Of a stretch of DNA of 25,113 bases, positions 16,507-24,137 are shown piece after piece. The stretch is from assembly GCA_934339005.1 (NCBI GenBank), contig CAKRHR010000042.1:1-25113 (forward strand), in the 5' to 3' direction. Under the pieces are notes generated by a model, which worked only from the letters and a program-made list of their open reading frames with translations, had not been told where the DNA came from and did no database searches. Source of the stretch: an uncultured Catenibacillus sp. GTDB taxonomy: Bacteria > Bacillota > Clostridia > Lachnospirales > Lachnospiraceae. How positions within the stretch are numbered: the first letter of the stretch is position 1; each line of letters opens with the position of its first letter. Both the position numbers and the translations under genes were made by a program.

Positions 16507-19344
16507 TTATTTGTTGTCTTTATTTATTGAGATATATTCATATGATGGATGGAAAGATTTGCAGTGATACAGTTGATCATAGTGCAGGAAAATTCGGTCC
16601 ATAACCTTTGAAATATAGCGTTCATCCGCTTCAAATAAAATAATCAGATACTGCAGCGAACTGTAGCGGGTGCATATATCAACACTTCGGATTTTGCTTC
16701 GAATGGCCTGCTCCATGTAGTTCATGGCAATTTCGATTTTTTCAATATAAGTCGGATCTTCTAAATCCTGCTCCATTGTCACCATGACAAGATAACAGTT
16801 GTATTTGTAACGTGTGCCAAGGTGATTCATGTATTTATAGATTTTTGCAAATTCCCTGTAATTTAAATCAAGTGCACCGTTGTAGCTGCCACTTTCACTT
16901 AATGCAGTTGCGACGATGGATAAATCTTTGCCGATTATATTTATATCAGTTTTCTCCAGTTCAAGCTGCTGATAGAAGAAAATGTTATCCTTGCCGTTTT
17001 GCTTGACGTAGTAAAGTGCTTTGTCTGCTTTGGCGTAGCAATCTTCAAATGAAGCATCTTTTGAACACATGCATAATCCGGCTGACATGGATGCGTCTGA
17101 AATCTCGGTATCCAGAGCTGTTTGCTCATCAAAGCGTTTAAACAATGAAAGAACATAGTCGGTAATTTCGTCTTTTGTGGCATTTGGTTTAAACAGAAGA
17201 AATTCATCGCCGCCAAGCCGGCATACAACACATTCAGGCATACAGTCGGAAAGAATCGTACCAATAGTTTTTAAGGCCCGGTCACCGGCTTTATGTCCAT
17301 AAATATCATTGATTTTCTTCAGATTATCCATATCCATAAAAACAAGATAGCCATCATGCTCATGCATCATTTGAGCTACCATTTTTTCGCCGCGGTTACG
17401 CATCGGAAGACCTGTTAAAAAATCAAGACTTTCTGTACCCTCGGAGGCCTGCATTGTACGGACGATATCGGAAATAAACTTTTCAAGTTCATTTTCAATA
17501 TTTGGAAGATTACTTCCATCATTTATATGTAAGTAATCTTTATTAATATCCAACCGGTGTTCAGTAAGCAGTTTTAAGAAAATATCTGCGATATGCGGGT
17601 CAAATTGTGTTCCCCTGCCTTTGCGGATTTCGTCAATAATAACATCTTCAGGAAGCGCATTTCTGTAAATTCGTTTCGAGCTCATAACATCATAGCTGTC
17701 AGCTACGGCAACAATGCGTGCCTGTATTGGAATGTCTTCGCCTGAAAGACCATCAGGATAACCTGTACCATCATAACGTTCATGATGATGACGGGCAACC
17801 TGTGCTGCATTTTTGATAATAGTGATATTTTTTAAAATCTCGCCACCGATGATCGGATGTTCTTTAATTACGGCGTATTCTTCAGCAGTCAGTCTGGTCG
17901 GTTTGTTTAATATAGTGTCTGGTATACCGATTTTACCAATATCATGAAGGTGTGCTGCATGATTGAGATTTACAATTTCCTCAGAACTCCAGCCCAGTTC
18001 TCTGGCAATCAGTCCAGCATATTCAGCAACCCGGTGAGAGTGACCGCGGGTGTATTCATCCTTGGCTTCAATCGTCGTGCAAAGGATCTGCATTGTTTGC
18101 AGGGATATCTTTTCCATCTGCTGATTGCGGCGGTTAAGCTCTTCTTTCTGACGGTTGAGTTCAATGTTTCGAACCTGTCTGGCAGTACGAAGTACATTGA
18201 TAAACAATAATGCAATCATGCCGATACCGATAAAAAGTCCGGACAAAGATACAATAAGGTATGAAGAAACGGATTCAATACCTACAGCCAGTGCGGCAAT
18301 TAACAGTTCAATAAAGACGAGACGGTTTTCATTGCCGTTTTTGTGATGGATATCTCTTATAATCGTAGATAAAACAGCCGCAAATGTGATTGCTATGATA
18401 ATGTGTCCGATAGGCAATGTTTCGATATAATCTGCGATGCCAAAGTATTCAAGTACTGAGCAGACGATGAAGTTTGCAAATGCCAAAAATACCAGTATCC
18501 GGTAAAATTTCTGATAGCGGCCCTCTTGAATATTATTGATATAGAAAAGAATCGGAATCGGACATAGCATAATACATACAAAACATAAAGCACTTAACGA
18601 GGAAGCATTTGGTACAAGTAACTGACGGAATTTAGACTCGCCAAGCATCCAGATAGATGCCATTATCATGCACCAGCCAAGGTATTCCATATCAAATTTA
18701 TATTTGTAAATAATACTCAGTGCAATACTGAAAATAATGCAGATAATACCTGTAAACAGGATAAAGAAAGCCATGATTGTGGAAAGTCCATATGTCTGAT
18801 AAATATATTCCCAGATATCAGCTTTATCACCACAGTAAATCTGATTGACGACACCGGAGTATTTTTCAGTGTTTGAAGTCAGTTCAATACGTAGTTCTTT
18901 GCCGGCATCCGCAGAAGATGTCGGACAAAAGATATAACGGCTGGCAGAATTTTTGCCGGCAAGACGGGTGGTGCTTGTATCATAGTGGACACGCAGTTCA
19001 TCACCGATATAAATGCTGACATTTTGTAAAGATGAACGGATAGCCACAGTGGTTTCGTTATAATCTGTCGGGAGTGTTGATGTAATGACCATCGTTTCTC
19101 TGGCTGGAATATCGTACTGACCTGGGGCAGTGATGATTTCTTTGCTGCCGTCAGATTTTTCCCATGTCAATGTGCCGGAATATAATAAGGTATCGCTTTG
19201 AACAATGTTGCCGCGTTCATTTGGCCCGATGACCTGCGAAAAAATAAACCAGCCTGCAACAGCGGCCATTAATATATAAAATAAAATGAGTGACGCAGGG
19301 ATGCGCCTGAGTTTTTTTGTTGAAATGATAAGACCTCCTGTCAT
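16507..19344 (-). CDS. Membrane sensor with HD-GYP and GGDEF domains (cyclic-di-GMP turnover)
   Basis: Numbering is from the ATG at 19344 (945 residues). A first membrane helix (about 19-37) is followed by an outside domain (about 40-185) and seven further helices (about 190-386), resembling 7TMR-DISM sensors. After a short coiled coil comes an HD-GYP phosphodiesterase domain with H-D-I-G-K-I-G at 467-473 and G-Y-P at 528-530. A GGDEF cyclase domain follows, intact at 711-715 but with no R-x-x-D inhibitory site. The last 160 or so residues look like a degenerate GGDEF fold. The protein could both make and break cyclic-di-GMP in response to an external signal. The start is doubtful: no ribosome-binding site precedes this ATG or the upstream one at 19386, while AGGAGG (19334-19339) is seven bases before an ATT at 19326, giving a more natural S-T-K-K-L-R-R N-terminus. 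Confidence 0.9.
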   Translation of the reverse strand: MTGGLIISTKKLRRIPASLILFYILMAAVAGWFIFSQVIGPNERGNIVQSDTLLYSGTLTWEKSDGSKEIITAPGQYDIPARETMVITSTLPTDYNETTVAIRSSLQNVSIYIGDELRVHYDTSTTRLAGKNSASRYIFCPTSSADAGKELRIELTSNTEKYSGVVNQIYCGDKADIWEYIYQTYGLSTIMAFFILFTGIICIIFSIALSIIYKYKFDMEYLGWCMIMASIWMLGESKFRQLLVPNASSLSALCFVCIMLCPIPILFYINNIQEGRYQKFYRILVFLAFANFIVCSVLEYFGIADYIETLPIGHIIIAITFAAVLSTIIRDIHHKNGNENRLVFIELLIAALAVGIESVSSYLIVSLSGLFIGIGMIALLFINVLRTARQVRNIELNRQKEELNRRNQQMEKISLQTMQILCTTIEAKDEYTRGHSHRVAEYAGLIARELGWSSEEIVNLNHAAHLHDIGKIGIPDTILNKPTRLTAEEYAVIKEHPIIGGEILKNITIIKNAAQVARHHHERYDGTGYPDGLSGEDIPIQARIVAVADSYDVMSSKRIYRNALPEDVIIDEIRKGRGTQFDPHIADIFLKLLTEHRLDINKDYLHINDGSNLPNIENELEKFISDIVRTMQASEGTESLDFLTGLPMRNRGEKMVAQMMHEHDGYLVFMDMDNLKKINDIYGHKAGDRALKTIGTILSDCMPECVVCRLGGDEFLLFKPNATKDEITDYVLSLFKRFDEQTALDTEISDASMSAGLCMCSKDASFEDCYAKADKALYYVKQNGKDNIFFYQQLELEKTDINIIGKDLSIVATALSESGSYNGALDLNYREFAKIYKYMNHLGTRYKYNCYLVMVTMEQDLEDPTYIEKIEIAMNYMEQAIRSKIRSVDICTRYSSLQYLIILFEADERYISKVMDRIFLHYDQLYHCKSFHPSYEYISINKDNK
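19334..19339 (-). promoter_or_regulatory. Ribosome-binding site pointing to a non-AUG start
   Basis: Minus-strand AGGAGG is the only strong Shine-Dalgarno sequence near the start of the HD-GYP gene. Seven bases downstream in the same frame is ATT (19324-19326). No ATG, GTG or TTG lies at a usable distance. Confidence 0.55.
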
Positions 19345-19392
19345 TGATGTCTCAAATAATGTCACAATTTGATATGTAATGTTCATTTTTTA

Positions 19393-19428
19393 CTTAATTA
19401 TACTATTCTGCTTAATTATACTATTCTG
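19393..19428. repeat. Perfect 18-base tandem duplication containing a -10 box
   Basis: CTTAATTATACTATTCTG is present twice in direct contact, at 19393-19410 and 19411-19428. Read on the minus strand, each copy holds a consensus TATAAT. It lies immediately upstream of the HD-GYP gene. Confidence 0.9.
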
Positions 19429-19443
19429 AAAGAAGCTTTTCAA
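19415..19443 (-). promoter_or_regulatory. Promoter of the HD-GYP/GGDEF gene
   Basis: On the minus strand TTGAAA (19438-19443), a 17-base spacer and a perfect TATAAT (19415-19420). The -10 box is in the upstream copy of the 18-base repeat. The other copy supplies a second TATAAT at 19397-19402 without a good -35 box. Confidence 0.7.
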
Positions 19444-19650
19444 TTGTAAAAAAGTATGCAATTCCCGGTCTGTTTGTCTGTATAATATGTAATAATAACA
19501 ATAAAAGGGAAACTGTCAGCGAAAAATATTATTAAAAAAATAAATCATTAAAGACAAAACGCATAAAACAAAGTCGAAATTGACAAAGTTTTATAAGTCG
19601 AATCAATAAAATTTATTAATAATTATCACTTTTCAAGGAAAATTGACCTG

Positions 19651-19659
19651 TGATATACT
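19651..19659 (+). promoter_or_regulatory. Extended -10 promoter of the NCS2 permease
   Basis: TGATATACT is an extended -10 element (TG, one base, TATACT). The -35 region (TTTCAA around 19631) is weak. Transcription should start near 19666. The 19440-19640 stretch upstream is AT-rich, and I saw nothing else in it that I could name. Confidence 0.5.
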
Positions 19660-19676
19660 CTTAATGATATAAGAAA

Positions 19677-19701
19677 TTGAAGTACGTTGTCAGAACTTCA
19701 A
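19677..19701 (+). promoter_or_regulatory. Small hairpin in the permease leader
   Basis: TTGAAGT (19677-19683) pairs with ACTTCAA (19695-19701) around an 11-base loop, about 10 bases into the predicted transcript. There is no T-run. It does not fit the guanine-riboswitch pattern often seen before xanthine permeases. Function unknown. Confidence 0.35.
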
Positions 19702-19740
19702 AAGTTTATCATCAGTACAATTTAAGAGGAGTTATGTGAA

Positions 19741-21135
19741 ATGGAAAAAACAAAAGAGTATTCATCTCCTTATGAGATGGATGGAAGAATTCCATTGCCA
19801 AAGGCAATTGTGTATGGTTTACAGCATGTATTAGCAATGTTTGTCGGCAACTTAACACCCCTCATTGTGATTTGTGGTGTCTGTGGTATCGGTGCAGCAT
19901 CAGATTTTGCAGAGGTATATGTTGAGTTATTACAGAATGCTATGATTATTGCCGGTGTTGTAACTTTGGTACAGCTTTTTGCAATTGGACCTGTGGGTGG
20001 ACGTGTTCCGATTATTATGGGAACAAGTTCAGGCTTTATTGGTGTATTTAAGAGTGTTGCTGGTGTTATGGGCGGTGGCATTATCGGTTATGGTGCGATT
20101 ATGGGAGCCTCGATTATTGGCGGTATTTTTGAAGGTGTTTTAGGATTTTTCTTAAAACCGCTTCGTAAATTTTTCCCGGCAGTTGTTACCGGTACAGTCG
20201 TGTTATCCATTGGTCTTTCGTTAATCAGTGTCGGTGTTGGTTCCTTTGGTGGTGGTTCAACGGCAGTAGATTATGGTTCTTTGGAAAACTTGTTTATTGG
20301 TCTTGTTGTGTTGATCATCATCTTAGGCGTGAAGCATTTTGCTAAAGGTATGGCAAGCTCATCCGCGATTTTAATTGGTATTATTGCAGGTTATGTGCTT
20401 TGCTTTGTCATGGGGCTTATTCTTCCGACAACGGGTGTGACAGCCGATGGCGTAGAATATACAAAAGCCTGGGTATTAAACTTTGACAAAGTCAGAGAAG
20501 CCTCATGGTTTGCACTTCCGAAAGTGATGCCTGTCAAACCTATATTTGACCTGCGTGCCATCATTCCAGTAATGATTATGTTTATTGTTACAGCCGTTGA
20601 AACGATTGGTGATATATCAGGTGTTATGGAGGGCGGTCTTGGCAGAGAAGCAACTGATAAAGAGCTTTCAGGCGGTGTTATCTGTGATGGTCTTGGTTCA
20701 ACACTTGCAGCCTGCTTTGGCGTGCTGCCAAACACTTCTTTCAGCCAGAACGTTGGTCTGGTAGCAATGACAAAGGTTGTCAATCGTATGGCACTTTCTT
20801 GTGGCGCGATCGTGCTGATTCTCTGTGGCCTGTTCCCGAAACTGGCAGCTTTGATTTCTATCATGCCTCAGAGTGTTCTTGGTGGCGCAGCAGTCATGAT
20901 GTTCTCATCTATCGTTGTCAGTGGTATTCAGCTTGTCACAAAGGAAAAACTGACAGCAAGAAATATCACAATTGTATCTGTAGCCTTAGGTCTTGGTTAC
21001 GGTCTTGGTGCAAACAGCGATATTTTAAAAATGCTTCCGGAGACAGTACAGCTCATCTTTGGCGGCTCAGGTATCGTACCTGCAGCACTGGTAGCACTGA
21101 TTTTAAATATTGTTCTTCCGAAAGATAAATTATAA
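19741..21135 (+). CDS. NCS2-family nucleobase permease (xanthine/uric acid type)
   Basis: A 464-residue membrane protein with about 14 hydrophobic segments, the usual size for nucleobase:cation symporter-2 transporters. Family blocks include A-V-E-T-I-G-D, whose glutamate binds the base, and N-T-S-F-S-Q-N-V-G, whose glutamine also contacts the substrate. The V-E-T-I-G-D and S-F-S-Q-N-V-G forms favour the purine (xanthine, uric acid) branch over uracil carriers. It imports a purine base with H+ or Na+ across the cytoplasmic membrane. An AGGAG site lies nine bases before the ATG. It has its own promoter and shares a bidirectional terminator with the convergent gene, so it is a single-gene unit. 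Family is certain; the precise substrate is not. Confidence 0.92.
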   Translation: MEKTKEYSSPYEMDGRIPLPKAIVYGLQHVLAMFVGNLTPLIVICGVCGIGAASDFAEVYVELLQNAMIIAGVVTLVQLFAIGPVGGRVPIIMGTSSGFIGVFKSVAGVMGGGIIGYGAIMGASIIGGIFEGVLGFFLKPLRKFFPAVVTGTVVLSIGLSLISVGVGSFGGGSTAVDYGSLENLFIGLVVLIIILGVKHFAKGMASSSAILIGIIAGYVLCFVMGLILPTTGVTADGVEYTKAWVLNFDKVREASWFALPKVMPVKPIFDLRAIIPVMIMFIVTAVETIGDISGVMEGGLGREATDKELSGGVICDGLGSTLAACFGVLPNTSFSQNVGLVAMTKVVNRMALSCGAIVLILCGLFPKLAALISIMPQSVLGGAAVMMFSSIVVSGIQLVTKEKLTARNITIVSVALGLGYGLGANSDILKMLPETVQLIFGGSGIVPAALVALILNIVLPKDKL

Positions 21136-21142
21136 TATACAT

Positions 21143-21216
21143 AAAATCCCGAGAGATAAAACCTGTCAAAGCGTGACGATTACATGGTTTGAACATGGTA
21201 TATCTTTCGGGATTTT
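21143..21216. terminator. Bidirectional terminator with a long structured loop
   Basis: The arms 21143-21158 and 21201-21216 pair over 16 positions with one G-U pair. They start AAAATCCCG and end CGGGATTTT, so both strands gain a U-run. The 42-base loop can fold further, with GTCA/TGAC and AAACC/GGTTT stems. It lies between the convergent permease and SDR genes. Confidence 0.85.
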
Positions 21217-21233
21217 GTTATTTATAGATTTTT

Positions 21234-21965
21234 CTAGCACCAACCGCCATCCATTGTAATAATCTGTCCGGTGAGATATTCAGGGGCATTCAAGAGTGAA
21301 AGTACCATCTGGCCAACTTCATCGGCACTTGCCATGCGGCAGGCTGGAATTTCATCCATAAGGGCGGCACGCTCATCGTCATTTAAGTGACCATTCATTT
21401 CTGTATCCACAGCGCCGCAGGCAATGGCGTTGACGGTGATGTGGCTTGGTGCCATTTCTTTGGCGAGGGCTTTCGTGAAAGCATTTACGCCGCCTTTGGC
21501 AGCAGAGTAGGCAACCTCGCAGGAAGCTCCGACATTCCCCCAGACGGAGGAAATATTGATAATACGTCCGTGATGATTGTGCAGCATCGCCGGAAGCGAC
21601 AGATGACACATATTATATATAGAAGATAAATTTGTACTAATCATTGTCTGCCATTCACCTGGGGTCATGTCTGTAAACAGTCCGATCTGGGAGATACCGG
21701 CATTATTAATAAGAATATCCGGTGTGCCAAGGTCACGGCAGATATCAGCATAAGCGTTTTGGCAGGCTTCATAATCAGCCACATCAAAGGTGTAGCCAAA
21801 GGCAGTGACGCCATAGCTTTGGACAAGTTTTAATGTTTCTTCAAGCTGGTCTGTATTTTTGTGGCAGGTCAGCGCCAGGTTATAACCTGCTTTTGCACAG
21901 GCTAAGGCAATGCCGCGGCCAATGCCTCTGGATGCGCCTGTAATTAAAATAATAGGTGTGGACAT
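21234..21965 (-). CDS. Short-chain dehydrogenase/reductase (FabG/YmfI-like)
   Basis: A 243-residue classical SDR that reduces or oxidises a carbonyl/alcohol with NAD(P)H in the cytoplasm. The dinucleotide loop T-G-A-S-R-G-I-G is at 9-16 and N-N-A-G at 87-90. Asn112, Ser139/140, Tyr153 and Lys157 make up the catalytic set. The arginine right after the T-G-A-S turn favours NADPH. It looks like a 3-oxoacyl-ACP reductase, but it stands apart from any fatty-acid genes. In Firmicutes similar proteins (YmfI) act as elongation factor P 5-aminopentanone reductases, which is a fair alternative. A strong AAGGAGG site precedes the ATG, and an extended -10 promoter lies at 22059-22067. It converges with the permease gene. 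Confidence 0.88.
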   Translation of the reverse strand: MSTPIILITGASRGIGRGIALACAKAGYNLALTCHKNTDQLEETLKLVQSYGVTAFGYTFDVADYEACQNAYADICRDLGTPDILINNAGISQIGLFTDMTPGEWQTMISTNLSSIYNMCHLSLPAMLHNHHGRIINISSVWGNVGASCEVAYSAAKGGVNAFTKALAKEMAPSHITVNAIACGAVDTEMNGHLNDDERAALMDEIPACRMASADEVGQMVLSLLNAPEYLTGQIITMDGGWC

Positions 21966-22002
21966 AAGAAACCTCCTTGGATAGAATAAAATAGTTATCT
22001 TT

Positions 22003-22016
22003 TGATTCCGGAATCA
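22003..22016. promoter_or_regulatory. 14-base perfect palindrome in the SDR gene leader
   Basis: TGATTCCGGAATCA is perfectly self-complementary. It lies about 40 bases upstream of the SDR start codon and inside its predicted leader, so a repressor bound there could block transcription. Confidence 0.45.
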
Positions 22017-22058
22017 GTATTAATCTTAAGATGTGTTATTTTATACTGTTATTCGGTT

Positions 22059-22067
22059 ATTATAGCA
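22059..22067 (-). promoter_or_regulatory. Extended -10 promoter of the SDR gene
   Basis: The minus strand reads TGCTATAAT, a perfect extended -10 element; the -35 region is weak. The predicted start near 22052 gives a leader of about 85 bases containing the palindrome at 22003-22016. Confidence 0.6.
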
Positions 22068-22172
22068 TTTTTGAGACAGGGATAAAAGGCCATATATCCA
22101 TCAGATCTGTCTTCTACATTTAAAAATCCACAATTTTAATCGTGAAAAATTAGTGAAAAAGTTAAATATAAC

Positions 22173-22201
22173 TTGACAAAAAGTAAATATGCAATTAGTA
22201 T
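22173..22201 (+). promoter_or_regulatory. Possible distal promoter of the PucR-ftsEX unit
   Basis: A perfect TTGACA -35 box at 22173-22178, a 17-base spacer and TAGTAT at 22196-22201. Confidence 0.55.
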
Positions 22202-22264
22202 GTAATAGAAATGTAACAATTTCAGCAGAAAGTTTGAAAAAAACATATTTTTACTCTTCCTTTT

Positions 22265-22293
22265 TTGTTGTTTTTGCATTAAAATAATATGGT
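22265..22293 (+). promoter_or_regulatory. Possible proximal promoter of the PucR-ftsEX unit
   Basis: TTGTTG at 22265-22270, a 17-base spacer and TATGGT at 22288-22293. This is weaker than the distal site; transcription would start near 22300, about 45 bases before the gene. Confidence 0.35.
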
Positions 22294-22346
22294 AAAGTAT
22301 GGGTTTATTTTTACGGGTATATTTTAATGTAGGGGAGTGTAAATCA

Positions 22347-23435
22347 ATGATATCAAATCAAAATCTTCAGAATACAGTAGAGGGCTTAAAAGCCATTACA
22401 AGAGTAGATTTATGTGTAATGGATGTTGAAGGTAAGATTCTTGCATCAACTTTTGACATTTCCAGCGAATATGAGATCGCTGTTCAGGACTTTGTAAATT
22501 CACCTGCAGACAGCCAGGTGCTTCAGGGGTATCAGTTCTTCAAGGTGTTTGATGAACATCAGTTGGAGTTTGTTGTTATTGCCAGAGGTGACAGTGACGA
22601 TGTTTATATGATTGGTAAAGTCGCATCATTCCAGATTCAGAATCTGCTCGTTGCGTATAAAGAACGTTTTGATAAAGATAATTTTATAAAGAATTTATTG
22701 CTGGACAATCTTTTGCTTGTGGACATTTACAATCGTTCCAAGAAGCTGCATATCAATGCAGAGGCTAAGCGTATCGTACTGATTGTGGAAACCAATGTAG
22801 ATAAAGATGTGAATGCCCTTGAGATTGTACGTTCAATCTCCGGTGCAAAAACAAAAGATTTTATTACAGCCGTTGATGAGAAAAGTGTGATTATCGTCAA
22901 GGAAGTTGGAGAGAATGAAACTTATGATGATTTATGCAAATCCGCTTCTGCACTGCGTGAGATGATTGCCGCAGAAGGTATTGCTGATGCAGTGATCGCA
23001 CTTGGTACAGTTGTAGGTGAACTTAAGGATGTATCCCGCTCTTATAAAGAAGCGAAGATGACATTGGATGTTGGCAAGATTTTCTATAACGACCGCAATG
23101 TGGTTGCCTACAGCAACCTTGGTATCGGCCGTCTGATTTATCAGCTTCCGATTCCACTGTGTAAGATGTTCATCAAGGAGATTTTTGATGGTAAATCACC
23201 GGATGAATTTGACGAGGAAACACTGACAACGATTAATAAATTTTTTGAAAACAGCCTGAATGTGTCTGAAACATCAAGACAGCTTTACATTCACAGAAAT
23301 ACACTTGTGTATCGTCTGGATAAGCTACAGAAAAGCACAGGACTTGATTTGAGGACATTTGAGGACGCCATTACGTTTAAGATTGCGTTAATGGTTGTTA
23401 AATATATGAAATATATGGAAACTTTTGAGTATTAA
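22347..23435 (+). CDS. PucR/CdaR-family transcriptional regulator
   Basis: A 362-residue regulator. The N-terminal 120 or so residues (L-K-A-I-T-R-V-D-L-C-V-M-D near the start) resemble the sugar-diacid recognition domain of CdaR-type proteins. The middle is GGDEF-like without catalytic residues. The last 60 residues are the PucR-type helix-turn-helix, N-V-S-E-T-S-R-Q-L-Y-I-H-R-N-T-L-V-Y-R, at about 305-325. It should bind DNA in the cytoplasm in response to a small ligand. The ATG at 22347 was chosen because AGGGGAG (22331-22337) stands nine bases before it; the in-frame ATG at 22299 lacks a site and overlaps the promoter region. ftsE starts 18 bases after it, so regulator and ftsEX are probably co-transcribed, an unexpected partner for a sugar-diacid type regulator. 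Ligand unknown. Confidence 0.87.
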   Translation: MISNQNLQNTVEGLKAITRVDLCVMDVEGKILASTFDISSEYEIAVQDFVNSPADSQVLQGYQFFKVFDEHQLEFVVIARGDSDDVYMIGKVASFQIQNLLVAYKERFDKDNFIKNLLLDNLLLVDIYNRSKKLHINAEAKRIVLIVETNVDKDVNALEIVRSISGAKTKDFITAVDEKSVIIVKEVGENETYDDLCKSASALREMIAAEGIADAVIALGTVVGELKDVSRSYKEAKMTLDVGKIFYNDRNVVAYSNLGIGRLIYQLPIPLCKMFIKEIFDGKSPDEFDEETLTTINKFFENSLNVSETSRQLYIHRNTLVYRLDKLQKSTGLDLRTFEDAITFKIALMVVKYMKYMETFEY

Positions 23436-23453
23436 TTTAAGGAGGACTGAGCA

Positions 23454-24137
23454 ATGATTGCTCTCGATAACGTCTATAAGACGTATGCGACAGGTGTGAC
23501 AGCGCTCAATGGCATCAGCTTAAAGATTCGTAAAGGCGAGTTTGTCTTTGTCGTAGGTACAAGTGGTTCCGGTAAGACGACATTCTTCAAGCTGTTATTG
23601 AAGGAACTTGAGCCGACATCTGGTGCGATTTATATGAATAATCAGAATATTGGCAAATTAAGACGCCGCAGAGTTCCGAAGATGCGCCGTGGTATCGGTG
23701 TTGTATTCCAGGACTTCCGTCTGTTGAAGGACAGAACAGTGTATGAGAATATTGCATTTGCCATGCGTGTTGTCGGAAAACCTACAAAAGTTATCAAAGA
23801 TACTGTGCCACAGCTTTTAGCAGTGGTTGGTCTTTCAAACAAAGCCGATGCTTATCCAAAGGAATTATCTGGTGGAGAGCAGCAGCGTGTAGCTCTTGCA
23901 AGAGCCCTGGCAAACAACCCGCCGGTGTTGCTTGCGGATGAACCAACAGGTAACCTTGACCCAAAGAATGCCTGGGAAATCATGGGTTTACTTGAGGAAA
24001 TCAACATGCGCGGCACGACAGTCATTGTTGTTACACATAACAAAGAGATTGTAGAAAAAATGCAGAAAAGGGTCATCACATTGAGTAATGGCGTGATTGT
24101 CAGTGATGAACAAAAGGGTGGTTATTATGAAGGTTAG
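23454..24137 (+). CDS. ftsE: Cell-division ATP-binding protein FtsE
   Basis: A 227-residue ABC ATPase of FtsE type. Walker A is G-T-S-G-S-G-K-T at 35-42, the Q-loop glutamine is residue 86 in V-V-F-Q-D-F-R-L-L, and the signature L-S-G-G-E-Q-Q-R spans 138-145. Walker B is A-D-E-P-T-G-N-L-D with Asp162 and Glu163, and the switch is His195. V-F-Q-D-F-R-L-L is typical of FtsE. It works on the inner face of the membrane with FtsX to switch on peptidoglycan hydrolases during division or elongation. GGAGG lies nine bases before the ATG, and ftsX overlaps its end by 11 bases, so the two are translationally coupled. Confidence 0.96.
   Translation: MIALDNVYKTYATGVTALNGISLKIRKGEFVFVVGTSGSGKTTFFKLLLKELEPTSGAIYMNNQNIGKLRRRRVPKMRRGIGVVFQDFRLLKDRTVYENIAFAMRVVGKPTKVIKDTVPQLLAVVGLSNKADAYPKELSGGEQQRVALARALANNPPVLLADEPTGNLDPKNAWEIMGLLEEINMRGTTVIVVTHNKEIVEKMQKRVITLSNGVIVSDEQKGGYYEG

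Noticed and set aside
19500..19740. A purine riboswitch before the NCS2 permease.
   Set aside because: The conserved loop sequences of the guanine/adenine riboswitch are not present; only a small hairpin is visible.
20391..20864. A 157-codon open frame on the minus strand within the permease gene.
   Set aside because: It is an antisense shadow: the permease frame has clear family motifs across the same bases, and the antisense product has no recognisable feature.
22299..22346. An upstream ATG for the PucR-family regulator.
   Set aside because: It has no ribosome-binding site and falls at the predicted transcription start; the ATG at 22347 has AGGGGAG before it.
24097..24126. An earlier ATG for ftsX inside ftsE.
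   Set aside because: The protein from 24127 begins as FtsX proteins normally do; the ten extra residues read as out-of-frame ftsE.
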